Source: Paracoccus kondratievae (GTDB taxonomy: Bacteria > Pseudomonadota > Alphaproteobacteria > Rhodobacterales > Rhodobacteraceae). From it: a stretch of 64,000 nt of DNA. A model generated the notes under the pieces. The model worked only from the letters and a program-made list of their open reading frames with translations. It was not told the DNA's origin and ran no database searches. The first letter of the stretch is position 1, and each line of letters starts with the position of its first letter. The translations under genes and the position numbers were made by a program. Shown piece after piece: positions 1 through 11,151 of the stretch. The DNA lies in the NCBI RefSeq assembly GCF_009301415.1, contig NZ_CP045073.1:124001-188000 (forward strand), read 5' to 3'.

Positions 1-1374
<1,374 letters not shown>

Positions 1375-1375
<1 letters not shown>

Positions 1376-2253
1376 TGGGCTGGATCCTTGCCACGCTGAT
1401 CGCCGCCGCCGCCCAGACCGGGCGCAATGCGGCGCAGCGTCGGCTGACCGCCGAACTGGGCACCATGGGGGCAACGGCGGTACGTTTCCTTTTTGGTCTG
1501 CCCTTTGCGGCGCTGCTTCTGGCGCTGGTCGCCATGGCCAGGCCGATTCCAGTGCCCGACAGTACGGTCCTGGGCTGGGCGGCGCTTGGCGCCTGCTCGC
1601 AGATCGCCGCCACCGCGCTGATGCTGCTGACGATGGAGAGCCGGGGTTTCGGCGTTACCACCGCCCTGATCAAGACAGAGCCGGTGACGCTGGCGTTGAT
1701 CGGCGCGCTGCTGTTGGCCGAGCCGCTTGGCCCCGCGCGCATGGCTGCAATCGCGACCGCGACGCTGGGGGTCGTGCTGATGTCGGGCGCGGACTGGAGA
1801 CGCGGCGGCTGGCGCGCGGCAAGTCTTGGCATCGTGGCAGGTGCGCTTTTCGGTCTGTCCGCGATTGGCTTTCGCGGTGCTATCCTTGCCCTGCCCTTTG
1901 GGTCCGAGCCGATCCGGGCCGCGACCATACTGGCGATCAGCCTTGCGATGCAAAGCATCATCATGATGGTCTGGCTGGCCGTACTGAATCGCCCGGCACT
2001 GGCCGGAATTGTCCGGCGCTGGCGGGGCTCTTTGGGTGCAGGTGCCTTGGGGGCGCTGGCATCGCTGTTCTGGTTTCTGGGCTTTGCGCTGACCGCAGCT
2101 GCCAATGTCCGCACCCTGGCGCTGGTCGAGGTGGTGATGGCGCAGCTTGTCTCGGGGCGGGTATTCCGCGAGGGCGCGAGCCCGCGTCAGATCGCGGGCA
2201 TGGCGCTGATCGTCCTTGGCGTCGCCGCGCTGGTCGCGGTCAGTGCCCGGTGA
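1375..2253 (+). CDS. EamA/DMT-family membrane transporter
   Basis: The 292-residue, strongly hydrophobic protein has about ten predicted transmembrane helices arranged as two repeats, as in the drug/metabolite transporter superfamily. The substrate cannot be read from the sequence. Its ATG overlaps the hemE stop codon (TGATG), suggesting translational coupling. The 3' end overlaps the convergent LysE-type gene by 14 bp. The family assignment rests on hydropathy pattern, length and segments such as the C-terminal GMALIVLGVAAL. Confidence 0.8.
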
Positions 2254-2833
2254 CGACCGGCAACATCGAGACGACCAGCAAAAGCGCCATCCCCCGGTTG
2301 AAAAGCCGCAGTCGCCCCGGGTCCTGCAACAGCCCGCGCAACCCCTGTCCCATGGCCGCCCAAAGCGTGACCGACGGCAGGTTCACCAGGGTAAAGACCA
2401 TTGCCACCATCAGCGCGCCACCCGCACCCGCAGAATAGGCCGACAGCGCCCCCAGGGCCATCATCCACGCCTTGGGGTTCACCCATTGAAAGGCGCAGGC
2501 GGCAAGAAAGCTCATCGGACGCGCCGTCCTCGTGCCCTCACTTCCCGGTGCAGAGGCGTGAGCGATCTTCCACGCAAGCCACAGAACATAGGCCATGCTG
2601 ACCCATTTGAGCGCCTCGGCCAGACGCGGCGCACCAGTGATCAGCCGGTCCACACCAAGACCCAACAACGCCACCATGGCCCCGAACCCCAAGGCTACGC
2701 CCAAAAGATGCGGAATGCTGCGACGGATGCCGAAATTCGCGCCCGAGGCCATCAGCATGACGTTATTCGGGCCCGGCGTGACCGAGGTGACAAAGGCAAA
2801 GGCGATGAGCGCCCAGAGGATCTGATGTGACAT
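2240..2833 (-). CDS. LysE/RhtB-family amino-acid exporter
   Basis: A 197-residue membrane protein with the LysE/RhtB N-terminal signature FVTSVTPGPNNVMLMASGAN and the PKAWMMALGAL motif in the middle, and about six hydrophobic segments. Members export amino acids or homoserine lactone-like compounds. I take the ATG giving MSHQILWALIAF as start; a longer frame upstream would add residues that look like intergenic sequence. It is divergent from an Lrp-type regulator at 2904, the standard arrangement in which the regulator controls the exporter. Confidence 0.85.
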   Translation of the reverse strand: MSHQILWALIAFAFVTSVTPGPNNVMLMASGANFGIRRSIPHLLGVALGFGAMVALLGLGVDRLITGAPRLAEALKWVSMAYVLWLAWKIAHASAPGSEGTRTARPMSFLAACAFQWVNPKAWMMALGALSAYSAGAGGALMVAMVFTLVNLPSVTLWAAMGQGLRGLLQDPGRLRLFNRGMALLLVVSMLPVVTGH

Positions 2834-2903
2834 TGTGGACTTTCCTGTAAGTCCGGCAATAATATTGTGAAGTTTGTGCAATTTTTAATCTGTTTTTGGG
2901 ATC
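2834..2903. promoter_or_regulatory. Divergent promoter region of exporter and Lrp-type regulator
   Basis: A 70-bp AT-rich gap in an otherwise GC-rich neighbourhood. It holds a short inverted repeat with arms CAATA/TATTG at 2857-2867 and T-rich tracts near 2881-2897. An Lrp/AsnC protein probably binds here to control both divergent genes. The site is inferred from position and composition only. Confidence 0.4.
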
Positions 2904-3377
2904 ATGACGGCGCCTGAGCAATCTGATTTTGAAATTGATCCAATATCCGCGCGGATATTGCGTATCCTGGCACGCAATGGACGCATTCCGAATCAACAGC
3001 TTGCGGCCGAAGTTGGGCTATCCCCCTCGGCCTGTTTGCGCCGGGTGCAGGAGCTTGAGCGGCGCGGGGCGATCCAGGGCTATCGCGCGGTCATTGCCCC
3101 TGCAGCACGGGCAGCGGGCTTTACTGCCTATGTGACCGTGGGGCTTGCGCGCCACTCGAACGAGGCGCAGCTGGCGTTTGAACGCGCCTGTCTGGCCGCG
3201 CCTCAGGTCCGGGAATGTCACAACATCACCGGCTCGGTCGAATATCTGCTGCGGGTCGAGGTCCGCGATCTGGACGCCTATCGCCGTTTTCATACCGAGG
3301 TGCTGGGCGCATTTCCGCAGATCGCGACCATCACCACCCATGTGGTGATGCGCTCGCCCAAGGATGAACGCGCCTGA
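2904..3377 (+). CDS. Lrp/AsnC-family transcriptional regulator
   Basis: A 157-residue protein of normal Lrp/AsnC length. Residues ~12-60 form the winged helix-turn-helix (ARILRILARNGRIPNQQLAAEVGLSPSACLRR with the invariant SPSACLRR recognition helix). Residues ~75-150 form the RAM ligand-binding domain (VRECHNITGSVEYLLRVEV and a C-terminal TTHVVM strand). It probably senses an amino acid and controls the divergently transcribed LysE-type exporter next door. Confidence 0.92.
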   Translation: MTAPEQSDFEIDPISARILRILARNGRIPNQQLAAEVGLSPSACLRRVQELERRGAIQGYRAVIAPAARAAGFTAYVTVGLARHSNEAQLAFERACLAAPQVRECHNITGSVEYLLRVEVRDLDAYRRFHTEVLGAFPQIATITTHVVMRSPKDERA

Positions 3378-3459
3378 TCCCGCGCAGGTGCAGGGCAAAA
3401 AGCGCCCCATCCGGCGGAATGGCCTTTCCGCCCCCTGCCCGGGCAGCTAACAAGAGCCC

Positions 3460-4995
3460 ATGACTTTGCCCGCCCTTTCCCCCGATCAGGCCGACGCATG
3501 GGATGCGCTTGCCGAAGTGCTGGAAGAATCCGGCATAGACCTTGTTTCGGAAGAGATCGCGCCGCCGAAACCTGGCAAGGCCCGGGTGATGGCGGTGATC
3601 GGCAAGGCAGGTTCGGGCAAGACCCTGCTTTTGGCCGAACTGACCAAGGCGCTGAAGGCAGCAGGGGTCGATATCGTCTCGGGCGATTATGAAGGCAAAC
3701 GGCGCAAGGACCGCCGCACCGTCGCCATCCTTGCCCCGACCAACAAGGCGGCATTCGTCCTGCGCATGCGCGGCGTCCCCGCAACGACCATTCACCGCAT
3801 TCTGTACACCCCGGTCTATGACCCGGAATATGAACGCATTGCCGACTGGCTGACCGGCGCGGGCGAACGGCCCTCGGTCGACGGGCTGATGGAGGGGTTG
3901 ACCGAGGCGGCACTGGACCGCGCCAAGGCATTCTATGATCAGCACGCCTCGATCCCCGGCGCACTGGCGGCGGCAGGGCTGCGTGGTTCGGATTTCATTC
4001 GCGGCTGGAAGCGGCGCGAGGAAGGGCTGGACATAGGGCTGGTGGACGAGGCCTCGATGCTGGACGAGCGCCAGTTTGAGGACCTTCGCGAAATCTTTCC
4101 GGTGCTGGTCCTTTTTGGCGACCCGGCGCAGCTGGCGCCGGTCGGGCAATCGGGACAGATGGTCTTTGACCGGCTTGCGGCCTCGCAACGGCTGATCCTG
4201 AACCGCATCCACCGGCAGGAGGGCGACAGTCCGATCCTTGACTTGGCCCATGCGCTGGCCGATCCCGCGCTGGAATTCGATACCTTTGAACGGATGATCC
4301 GCGAAATCTCGGCCCGGGACCCGCGTGTGGTCTGGGCCGAGCGGGTGGAATCGAACCTGATGGCGCAAAGCCCGGTGCTGGTGTGGCGCAATGCGACCCG
4401 CATCAAGCTGATCCACGCCTTTCGCGCAGCCTATGGCGCGCCGGGGGATTCGCTTTTGCCGGGCGAGCCGCTGATTTGCGACGGGTTGGAGCTGCCGCTG
4501 AAGCATCGCAAAAAGCGTATCGACCTTGAGGCCCGGGGGCTGATCAAGGGCGCGCAGGTGATCTATCTGGGTCCGGGGCGCAAGCCCGGGTTTTCACGCC
4601 TGCACGTTGTTGGTGCCGAAGAGCCGCGCCTTTCGGCCGCCTCGATCGTCAAGATCGAAATGCCGGATGTCGAAGAGCCCTTCATCCCCTACGCCGCCCG
4701 CATGGGCGCGGCCTTTCTGCATGGCGCGGCGGTCACGATTCACAAGGCACAGGGCAGCCAATGGCCTGATGTGCAGGTCTTTGCCCCCGATATCGCCGCG
4801 GCTGCCTGGTCGGGCCGCAGCGAGGCGGGTGTCGCCCTGTGGAAGCGACTTGCCTATGTCGCGATAACCCGCGCGCAAGAGCGGCTTTACTGGGTGGTAC
4901 GATCACGGCTGGCCCGGCCCTCGGCCCCGCTTGGCATCGACCATCTTGACGCCCCGGCCGCATCGCTGGAGCTGACGGCCGAAAGCGACGACTAG
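3460..4995 (+). CDS. RecD-like superfamily 1 DNA helicase / AAA ATPase
   Basis: A 511-residue protein with Walker A GKAGSGKT at about residues 48-55, Walker B LVDEAS near 194, a GDPAQLAP sensor-like motif after it, and a C-terminal UvrD-like block TIHKAQGSQW near 426 followed by YVAITRAQERLYW. This motif order is that of superfamily 1 RecD/TraA-type helicases, but RecD partner domains are absent and the protein is shorter than RecD2. Such stand-alone helicases are common in Rhodobacteraceae; the precise role is unknown. It appears monocistronic and is followed by a convergent gene. Confidence 0.85.
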   Translation: MTLPALSPDQADAWDALAEVLEESGIDLVSEEIAPPKPGKARVMAVIGKAGSGKTLLLAELTKALKAAGVDIVSGDYEGKRRKDRRTVAILAPTNKAAFVLRMRGVPATTIHRILYTPVYDPEYERIADWLTGAGERPSVDGLMEGLTEAALDRAKAFYDQHASIPGALAAAGLRGSDFIRGWKRREEGLDIGLVDEASMLDERQFEDLREIFPVLVLFGDPAQLAPVGQSGQMVFDRLAASQRLILNRIHRQEGDSPILDLAHALADPALEFDTFERMIREISARDPRVVWAERVESNLMAQSPVLVWRNATRIKLIHAFRAAYGAPGDSLLPGEPLICDGLELPLKHRKKRIDLEARGLIKGAQVIYLGPGRKPGFSRLHVVGAEEPRLSAASIVKIEMPDVEEPFIPYAARMGAAFLHGAAVTIHKAQGSQWPDVQVFAPDIAAAAWSGRSEAGVALWKRLAYVAITRAQERLYWVVRSRLARPSAPLGIDHLDAPAASLELTAESDD

Positions 4996-4996
4996 C

Positions 4997-5818
4997 CTAG
5001 CTGCGCCGCGACAGTTTGCGCGCCGTCGTGTTCGGGCGGATCTGGATCATGCGCAGCTCAAGCGCCTCAGCCAGCGCCTCACGCGGGATCCCGGTCTCTT
5101 GCGACAGGCGCAAAAGGCCGAAATGCACCCGCGCGAGCTCTTGATAGTAACGGGTGAAACTATAATTGACCGACGCTCCGGCCAGCGCCCCCATCAACGG
5201 CACCGCCTGCGCGGCAAGCTTTTGTGCCAGCGAGACCGAAAGCCGCGGCGCCACCCGCGCGATCAGCGCCTGCACGGTCTGACCGGTGATGGTCATACGC
5301 GCGGCCAGAAGGCCAAGGTCGGTGCCATCATCCTCGGACAGCGGCCCGGCCGAGGCAAAGACATGCAGCGCCTCGCGCCGCGCCTCATCCGAGGTCGGGT
5401 CGAACCCATGTTCAGCGGCAATATCCATGATGGCGCGCAAAAGCAGCGTCACCGTCACCGGCAGCTCAAGCATAGCCCCGCCGATACCTGCCAGACCGCC
5501 GACCGCGCCAGATGTCGTTGAAAGCAAGCGGTTGAACATGTCGCCCCGGTCCCGCATCAGCCCGCGCGAACGCGTGGCCGCGTCAAAGGCCCGGTTCAGC
5601 GCCGCAAACGTGATCCGGTCCACCCGGCCACGCAACGAGTCGGGCAGATGCTCAAGCAACCCCTCGGCCTTGCCGCCGATGGCGGTCATCAACTCCATCG
5701 CCACGCCACCGGCCTGCAGATAACGCCGCGCCAGCCGGTCGATCTCGACATGCACGGTCGGATCGTCGATCGGCGGCAGAACGGCCTGGCGGGCGGGAAT
5801 CTGGGTCTGCTCGGTCAT
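4997..5818 (-). CDS. EcsC-family protein
   Basis: A 273-residue product starting MTEQTQIPARQAV. The centre (STTSGAVGGLAGIGGAMLELPVTVTLLLRAIMDIAAEHGFD) and the C-terminal PLMGALAGASVNYSFTRYY segment match the EcsC family as I know it: hydrophobic, glycine-rich amphipathic stretches in an otherwise soluble protein. The family was named after a Bacillus gene beside an ABC transporter and its biochemical role is not established. I place the start at 5818 because the 40 codons upstream in the same frame look non-coding. Confidence 0.75.
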   Translation of the reverse strand: MTEQTQIPARQAVLPPIDDPTVHVEIDRLARRYLQAGGVAMELMTAIGGKAEGLLEHLPDSLRGRVDRITFAALNRAFDAATRSRGLMRDRGDMFNRLLSTTSGAVGGLAGIGGAMLELPVTVTLLLRAIMDIAAEHGFDPTSDEARREALHVFASAGPLSEDDGTDLGLLAARMTITGQTVQALIARVAPRLSVSLAQKLAAQAVPLMGALAGASVNYSFTRYYQELARVHFGLLRLSQETGIPREALAEALELRMIQIRPNTTARKLSRRS

Positions 5819-5949
5819 CCTGTGGCACCCCGTTTGTCGTAGCCTGCGCAAGAGTTGGGCATTGGCAAGGGAACCCGCAAGGCTTGCCCCGGGTTCCGAA
5901 CGGGAAGGAAACGCCGCCGCATGGCACAGGCTGTACAAGGAATATCACG

Positions 5950-6477
5950 ATGACCATTCGCCGCATGACGCCCGCCCTGACATTCGCAACCGTCCTGTCG
6001 ATTACCCTTGGCTTACAGGCTTTCGCGCAAGAAACGCCCGAACAGCCCGCGCCGGAACCGGCACCGGCTGTCGCAGCGACTGAAAGTGCGGGGCCGACCC
6101 TTGCGGATCTGGGTAAGGACGAGGCCTTTACCGCCGCTTTTCAAAAGATGGCCGAGGGCAACCAGATCCCTGAATGGCTCAGCAAGGGCGCCGTCGTCAC
6201 CCCGACCCAAAAGGTCAGCTTCGGCGGCAAGGAATATCTCGCCATGACCGGCTGCCAGCAGCATGACTGCGGGACGAACCGGATCGCGGTGCTTTACGCA
6301 CCTGACAGCGGCACGGCCTATGGCGTACTCGCGGTGCGCGACGGTGAAAGCTCGGAACTGCTGACCTGGCTTGGCCTTGGCGGTGGACCCGAGACAATCG
6401 ACGGGCGCACCATCCTGTATGCGGCCCTGACCGGCAGCCTTGCCAATCACCCCGAGGCGTTCAACTATCCCGAGTGA
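5950..6477 (+). CDS. Ivy-like vertebrate lysozyme inhibitor, secreted
   Basis: A 175-residue protein with an N-terminal signal peptide (basic start MTIRRM, hydrophobic core, cleavage near AFA-QE), then a proline/alanine-rich linker to about residue 45, then an Ivy-type domain. Its diagnostic loop is GCQQHDC, which corresponds to the CKPHDC loop with flanking cysteines that inserts into the lysozyme active site. It probably works in the periplasm to protect peptidoglycan from C-type lysozymes. The 3' end overlaps the convergent acetyltransferase gene by 13 bp. Confidence 0.8.
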   Translation: MTIRRMTPALTFATVLSITLGLQAFAQETPEQPAPEPAPAVAATESAGPTLADLGKDEAFTAAFQKMAEGNQIPEWLSKGAVVTPTQKVSFGGKEYLAMTGCQQHDCGTNRIAVLYAPDSGTAYGVLAVRDGESSELLTWLGLGGGPETIDGRTILYAALTGSLANHPEAFNYPE

Positions 6478-6995
6478 CGGGGCGCATCGGGGCCGGATTG
6501 GGCCTGGGGATCAATGGCGCGTTCGACCGTGCCCCTGATCCCGGCCCATGCGCCGGGAACGAGCTCGATCCCCAGAACACGGTCGGGGTTTGTCGGCGGC
6601 GGCATCTCGACGTCTTCGAGCTTATTAAAGCCAAACCGCTGATAATAAGGCAGATCTCCGACAAGCATGACTCTGCTCCAACCCATGCCGGTCGCCCGGT
6701 TCAGGCTTTCGCGCATCAGCAGACCGCCCAGCCCCTCGCCCTGCGTTGTCGGATGAACCGCAACCGGGCCAAGCAGCAGCACCGGCTGGCCGCCGATCTG
6801 TACCGGCCAATAGCGGATCGCGCCGACCAGCACGCCAAATTCATTGCGCAGCGTCAGGCACAGCGGGCCGACCGGATCGACCCCCTCTCGCAGCCGGTAG
6901 GAGGACAGCGCCGTTCGCCCCGGCGCGAAACACAGGTCCAGAAGGGCCTCGACCTCGGGCATATCGGCGGGGGTTTCGGGGCGAAGATCGTACAT
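6465..6995 (-). CDS. GNAT-family N-acetyltransferase
   Basis: A 176-residue protein with the GNAT fold signature: N-terminal LRPETPADMPEVEALL, and the acetyl-CoA-binding motif A around LLLGPVAVHPTTQGEGLGGLLMRESL (a Q/RxxGxG/A-like pyrophosphate loop). The following block SRVMLVGDLPYYQRFGF matches the YhbS-like subgroup. The acceptor substrate is not identifiable. It converges on the Ivy-like gene. Confidence 0.85.
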   Translation of the reverse strand: MYDLRPETPADMPEVEALLDLCFAPGRTALSSYRLREGVDPVGPLCLTLRNEFGVLVGAIRYWPVQIGGQPVLLLGPVAVHPTTQGEGLGGLLMRESLNRATGMGWSRVMLVGDLPYYQRFGFNKLEDVEMPPPTNPDRVLGIELVPGAWAGIRGTVERAIDPQAQSGPDAPRHSG

Positions 6996-7203
6996 CCTGA
7001 CTCCGGGATTCGGTAGGGACCGGCGCGGTGAAATGCCCGCCTAACATGCAGGCGCAGCCACGAAAACCGCCTGCACGGCAGGCAGAAAGAAAATTCCCTT
7101 TTGCGCCCGGATCGCAACGGCCATGCGGCAAGATGCTTGACGCGCCCCGTGCATAAGGCCACTTCTGTGGGCCGTTACTGCAGTCAGATCAGCGAGGCCC
7201 GCC
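6996..7203. other. Intergenic region upstream of two divergent genes
   Basis: About 208 bp separate the divergent acetyltransferase and flavin-reductase genes. It must hold both promoters. I see no clear RNA gene, repeat or terminator. Reading frames crossing it on the minus strand look like shadows. Confidence 0.4.
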
Positions 7204-7800
7204 ATGTTCTACCGACCCGAGAATGGTCACGGGCTGCCGCATAATCCGCTGAACGCCATCGTCGCGCCGCGCCCCATCGGCTGGATCTCGACGCGGGGAC
7301 GGATGGGCGACAATCTTGCCCCCTATTCCTTCTTTAACCTGACCGCCTATGTACCGCCGCAGGTGATGTTTGCGTCAACCTCGACCAAATCCGACCGGCC
7401 AGGCACCAAGGACAGCGTGGCCCAGATCGCGGAAACCCGGGTCTTTTGCGTCAATATCGCCGACGGGCCGCTGAAGGATCAGGTCAACGCAAGCTCTGCC
7501 CCCCTTCCGGCCGGGGTAAATGAATTCGAGGCCGCCGGGATCGAGGCTGCCGGATGTCAGACCATCGACTGTCCGCGTGTGGCCGGGGCTGCGGCGGCGC
7601 TTGAATGTCGCGCGACCCGTATCCTGCGTCTGGCTGGCGAGGCGAATTTCATGGTTCTGGGCGTCGTCACCGGCATCCACCTGCGCGAGGACTGCCTGAA
7701 GGACGGCCGCTTTGACCTGCACGCCACAGGCTGGCTGTCGCGTATGGGCTACAAGGATTACACCATCACCAACGAGACTTTCGAGATGGAGCGCCCCTGA
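7204..7800 (+). CDS. Flavin reductase-like (FMN-binding split-barrel) protein
   Basis: A 198-residue protein of the flavin reductase-like/DIM6-NTAB family. The N-terminal [20 protein letters not shown] and the [20 protein letters not shown] segments form the FMN-binding barrel typical of this group. Members bind FMN and reduce flavins or act with monooxygenases; the physiological substrate is unknown. Its stop TGA overlaps the ATG of apt (TGATG), so the two genes are likely translated together. Confidence 0.85.
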   Translation: MFYRPENGHGLPHNPLNAIVAPRPIGWISTRGRMGDNLAPYSFFNLTAYVPPQVMFASTSTKSDRPGTKDSVAQIAETRVFCVNIADGPLKDQVNASSAPLPAGVNEFEAAGIEAAGCQTIDCPRVAGAAAALECRATRILRLAGEANFMVLGVVTGIHLREDCLKDGRFDLHATGWLSRMGYKDYTITNETFEMERP

Positions 7801-8363
7801 TGGATAACCGCCCCGAAAAGCGCCGCCGCGACACACGCACGGTCCGCGATTATATCCGCACCATCGTGGATTTTCCCCATGAAGGGATTCTGTTTCGCGA
7901 CGTGACGACGCTTTTTGCCGATGCCCGCGGCTTTCGTATGGCGGTGGACCAGCTGCTGAACCCCTATGCAGGCGATGATATCGACAAGGTCGTGGGGCTT
8001 GAGGCGCGCGGCTTTATCCTTGGCGGCGCGGTTGCACATCAATTGTCCGTGGGGTTCGTTCCGATCCGCAAAAAGGGCAAGCTGCCCGGCGCCGTTATCA
8101 GCGAAGCCTATACGCTGGAATATGGCGAGGCAGTGATTGAGGTTCATGACGATGCGCTGAAACCCGGTGAACGGGTATTGATCGTCGATGACCTGCTGGC
8201 GACCGGCGGGACTGCGGCCGCCGGAATCGCGCTTTGCGAACGGCTGGGGGCCGAGGTGGTCGGCTGCGCCTTTGTCATCGAGCTGCCCGAGCTGGGCGGC
8301 CGTGCTTTGCTGGAGGGGCTGGGACATGAAGTCCACGCCCTGACCGCCTTTGAAGGGGCCTGA
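7800..8363 (+). CDS. apt: Adenine phosphoribosyltransferase
   Basis: A 187-residue type I phosphoribosyltransferase that converts adenine and PRPP to AMP in purine salvage. The PRPP-binding loop [13 protein letters not shown] lies at about residues 126-138, and the N-terminal [21 protein letters not shown] block is characteristic of Apt. Length is normal with a short charged N-terminal extension. It is coupled to the upstream flavin-reductase gene and followed closely by ispH. Confidence 0.95.
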   Translation: MDNRPEKRRRDTRTVRDYIRTIVDFPHEGILFRDVTTLFADARGFRMAVDQLLNPYAGDDIDKVVGLEARGFILGGAVAHQLSVGFVPIRKKGKLPGAVISEAYTLEYGEAVIEVHDDALKPGERVLIVDDLLATGGTAAAGIALCERLGAEVVGCAFVIELPELGGRALLEGLGHEVHALTAFEGA

Positions 8364-8402
8364 TCCCTTGCGGCAAGCCCGTGCCGGGGTTAGGTGACAG
8401 GC

Positions 8403-9353
8403 ATGGACAAGAAACCGCCCCTGACCCTTTACCTTGCCGCGCCGCGCGGCTTTTGTGCTGGCGTCGACCGCGCAATCAAGATCGTCGAGATGGCGCTGCA
8501 GAAATGGGGCGCTCCGGTCTATGTGCGCCACGAGATTGTGCACAATAAATTCGTGGTCGACAGCCTGCGCGAAAAGGGCGCGGTCTTTGTCGAAGAGCTG
8601 GATGAATGCCCCGACGACCGGCCGGTGATCTTTTCCGCCCATGGTGTGCCTAAATCGGTTCCTGCCGAGGCACGGCAGCGCGAAATGGTCTTTGTCGATG
8701 CCACATGCCCCCTGGTCAGCAAGGTCCATGTCGAGGCCGAGCGTCACCATGCCGAGGGGTTGCAGATCATCATGATCGGTCATGCCGGTCACCCCGAAGT
8801 TCTGGGCACGATGGGCCAGTTGCCCGAGGGCGAGGTCCTGCTGGTCGAGACGGTCGATGATGTGGCGGGGCTTGCGCCGCGCGATCCGCAGCATCTGGCC
8901 TTTATCACGCAGACGACGCTGTCGGTCGATGACACCGCTGCAATCGTTGCGGCGTTGAAGGCGCGCTTTCCCTCGATCATCGGCCCGGCCAAGGAAGACA
9001 TCTGCTATGCCACGACCAACCGTCAGGCGTCGGTCAAGGCGATTGCCGGGCAGATCGATGCGCTGTTGGTGATCGGTGCTCCGAACAGTTCGAACTCGCG
9101 CCGTCTGGTCGAGGTCGGCAGCGCCGCGGGCTGTGCCTATTCGCAGCTGGTCATGCGGGCTGATCAGATTGACTGGCGGGCCATCGAAGGCGCCCGGGCG
9201 GTAGGTGTGACCGCAGGTGCCTCGGCCCCAGAAGTGCTGGTCGATGAGGTGGTCGCGGCTTTTCGCGAACGCTATGATCTGACCGTCGAGATGGTCGAGA
9301 CGGCGCGCGAGAATGTCGAGTTCAAGGTGCCGCGGGTCCTGCGCGAAGCCTGA
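8403..9353 (+). CDS. ispH: 4-hydroxy-3-methylbut-2-enyl diphosphate reductase
   Basis: The final enzyme of the MEP isoprenoid pathway, reducing HMBPP to IPP and DMAPP with a [4Fe-4S] cluster. The three cluster cysteines are visible: GFCAGV near residue 18, DATCP near 102 and [11 protein letters not shown] near 201. The C-terminal [13 protein letters not shown] motif is also typical. About 316 residues, normal for the family. An in-frame GTG three codons upstream (8394) is a possible alternative start; I prefer the ATG giving [17 protein letters not shown]. Confidence 0.96.
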   Translation: MDKKPPLTLYLAAPRGFCAGVDRAIKIVEMALQKWGAPVYVRHEIVHNKFVVDSLREKGAVFVEELDECPDDRPVIFSAHGVPKSVPAEARQREMVFVDATCPLVSKVHVEAERHHAEGLQIIMIGHAGHPEVLGTMGQLPEGEVLLVETVDDVAGLAPRDPQHLAFITQTTLSVDDTAAIVAALKARFPSIIGPAKEDICYATTNRQASVKAIAGQIDALLVIGAPNSSNSRRLVEVGSAAGCAYSQLVMRADQIDWRAIEGARAVGVTAGASAPEVLVDEVVAAFRERYDLTVEMVETARENVEFKVPRVLREA

Positions 9354-9378
9354 TGCATGGTCGCAGGTTGCGCGGGAG

Positions 9379-9440
9379 TGGGGGGCGCTGCCCCCGGCCC
9401 TGCGGGCCTCCCCCGGGATATTTTGGCACAGAAGAAGGAC
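9379..9440. repeat. Rhodobacteraceae-type GC-rich intergenic element
   Basis: A compact run of nested hairpins: GGGGG/CCCCC around CGCTG, GGCCC/GGGCC around TGC, then CCCGGG, followed by ATATTTTGGCACAGAAGAAG. From memory this structure and its trailing TATTTTGG..AGAAGAA recur between genes in many Rhodobacteraceae genomes; I could not verify that here. It may terminate ispH transcription, and its purine-rich tail supplies the likely ribosome-binding site of the GST gene. Confidence 0.5.
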
Positions 9441-9446
9441 GGTGGG

Positions 9447-10052
9447 ATGAAGCTCTGGTCGATGCCCTCATCGGGCAATAGCTACAAGGTGCGCTTGCTG
9501 CTGGCCCTTTTGGGCCGCGAATGCGAGATCATTGATGTCGAGGATTCTTCGCCCGAGCTTGCTGAAGCCAAGGCGGCGGGGCAGCTGCCTTTTGGCAAGG
9601 CCCCGGTGCTGAAGCTGGATGATGGGCGGCTGCTGCCTGAATCCAATGCCATCCTGTGCTGGCTTGGCGAAGGGACCTCTTTCGTACCCGCCGATCCTTT
9701 CCTGCGCAGCCGAATGCTGGCCTGGATGTTCTGGGAGCAGAACCAGCATGAAGCCGTCATCGCCGTGCGTGGGGCGTTGCGCAGCTATCCCTCGCGCAGG
9801 CATCTGGCTACGCCCGAGCGCATGGCCGAATTGCTGGAGCGGGGGCACGCATTGTTACAGGTGATGGAGGATCGGCTGGCCGGGCATGACTGGCTGGTGG
9901 GCGATGCGATCAGCCTCGCCGATATTTGTCTGTACGGCTATACACATACCGCCGGGAGCAAGGGCGGGTTCGACATGGCGCGTTTCCCCGGCATCATGCG
10001 CTGGCTTGACCGTATTGCCGCCCTGCCCGGCTATCGGGGCCTTACGGCATGA
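9447..10052 (+). CDS. Glutathione S-transferase family protein
   Basis: A 201-residue protein with an N-terminal thioredoxin-like domain ([22 protein letters not shown], then a [21 protein letters not shown] block containing the cis-proline and the glutathione-contacting ES pair) and a C-terminal all-helical domain with [20 protein letters not shown]-like sequence. I start at 9447, where MKLWS begins after GAAGGACGGTGGG; codons further upstream fall in the repeat element. Its stop overlaps the rnhA start by 4 bp. Substrate unknown. Confidence 0.88.
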   Translation: MKLWSMPSSGNSYKVRLLLALLGRECEIIDVEDSSPELAEAKAAGQLPFGKAPVLKLDDGRLLPESNAILCWLGEGTSFVPADPFLRSRMLAWMFWEQNQHEAVIAVRGALRSYPSRRHLATPERMAELLERGHALLQVMEDRLAGHDWLVGDAISLADICLYGYTHTAGSKGGFDMARFPGIMRWLDRIAALPGYRGLTA

Positions 10053-10516
10053 CTGCGCTATTTGCCTGGACCGATGGTGCGTGCAGCGGCAACCCCGGCC
10101 CTGGCGGCTGGGGTGTCCTGATGCGCGCCATTGACGGCGAACAGATCCTGAAAGAGCGTGAACTGACCGGCGGCGAGGCTGACACCACCAATAACCGCAT
10201 GGAACTGATGGCCGCGATCTCGGCCCTTGAGGCGCTGACGCGGCCGAGCGAGATCACCATCATCACCGACAGCGCCTATGTAAAAAACGGCGTCACGCAA
10301 TGGATCCATGGCTGGAAGCGGAATGGCTGGCGTACCGCCGACCGTAAACCCGTGAAGAATGCCGAGTTGTGGCAGCGTTTGGACGAGGCGCAGGCACGTC
10401 ACAATGTTCACTGGCAATGGATCAAAGGCCATGCCGGTCACCCCGAGAACGAACGCGCAGATGAGTTGGCGCGGGCGGGCATGTCGCCCTTTAAGCCGGC
10501 AAAGGTGACGGAGTGA
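10049..10516 (+). CDS. rnhA: Ribonuclease HI
   Basis: A 155-residue RNase HI that cleaves the RNA strand of RNA-DNA hybrids. All acidic active-site residues are present: Asp9 in [16 protein letters not shown], Glu52 in NNRMELMA, Asp74 in ITDSAYV and a C-terminal Asp in [12 protein letters not shown]. The basic handle [20 protein letters not shown] is of the E. coli type. It overlaps the GST gene upstream by 4 bp and the channel gene downstream by 4 bp, forming a tight operon. Confidence 0.96.
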   Translation: MTALFAWTDGACSGNPGPGGWGVLMRAIDGEQILKERELTGGEADTTNNRMELMAAISALEALTRPSEITIITDSAYVKNGVTQWIHGWKRNGWRTADRKPVKNAELWQRLDEAQARHNVHWQWIKGHAGHPENERADELARAGMSPFKPAKVTE

Positions 10517-11145
10517 GTGTCGCCGGGCTGATCCCGCTGCTGGACTATGCCAGTGTGCTGGTCTTTGCCCTGACAGGCGCATTGGTCGCGAGCCGGGAGC
10601 AGCTTGATATCGTCGGGTTTATCTTTTTTGCCACGCTGACCGGTATCGGTGGCGGCACGTTGCGGGATCTGGTTCTGGGCCACGCGCCGGTTTTCTGGAT
10701 CGGCCGGCCCGAGTTGCTGCTGCTGACCACGATTGCAGCAGTTGTAGTGTTCTTTACTGCCCACCTTTTGGAAAGCCGTTATCGCGCGATTCTGTGGCTG
10801 GACGCCTGCGCTTTGGCCGTGGCGGTTCCTGCCGGGGTCGGCGTGGCACTGGAAGCCGGGGTCAGCCCGATTGTCACTGTGCTGATGGGGGTGATGACCG
10901 GCACATTCGGCGGGCTGATGCGCGATGTGGTCAGTAACGAGGTGCCGCTGGTCCTGAAACAGGGTGAGCTTTACGTCACCGCCGCTTTTGGCGGGGCGGT
11001 GACGGCGCTGCTGCTACTGTCGCTTGGCGCGGATCGCGGTTGGGCGCTGATCGGTTGCGCGGTGGTGGTCATACTGCTGCGCGCTGGCAGCATCCGTCTT
11101 GGCTGGCGGCTGCGGCCCTATAAGGCGCGGCCGCCGCGCAACTGA
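10513..11145 (+). CDS. TRIC/UPF0126-family membrane channel
   Basis: A 210-residue membrane protein with about seven hydrophobic helices and two copies of the family motif: [13 protein letters not shown] in the first half and [16 protein letters not shown] in the second. These GGxxRD repeats define the trimeric intracellular cation channel-like family (YicG/UPF0126). It starts with GTG overlapping the rnhA stop. Bacterial members conduct potassium in vitro; the physiological role is unsettled. Confidence 0.85.
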   Translation: MSVAGLIPLLDYASVLVFALTGALVASREQLDIVGFIFFATLTGIGGGTLRDLVLGHAPVFWIGRPELLLLTTIAAVVVFFTAHLLESRYRAILWLDACALAVAVPAGVGVALEAGVSPIVTVLMGVMTGTFGGLMRDVVSNEVPLVLKQGELYVTAAFGGAVTALLLLSLGADRGWALIGCAVVVILLRAGSIRLGWRLRPYKARPPRN

Positions 11146-11151
11146 AAGCCC

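Noticed and set aside
3331-4506. 391-codon minus-strand frame across the helicase gene
   Set aside because: Antisense shadow of a protein with intact Walker motifs.
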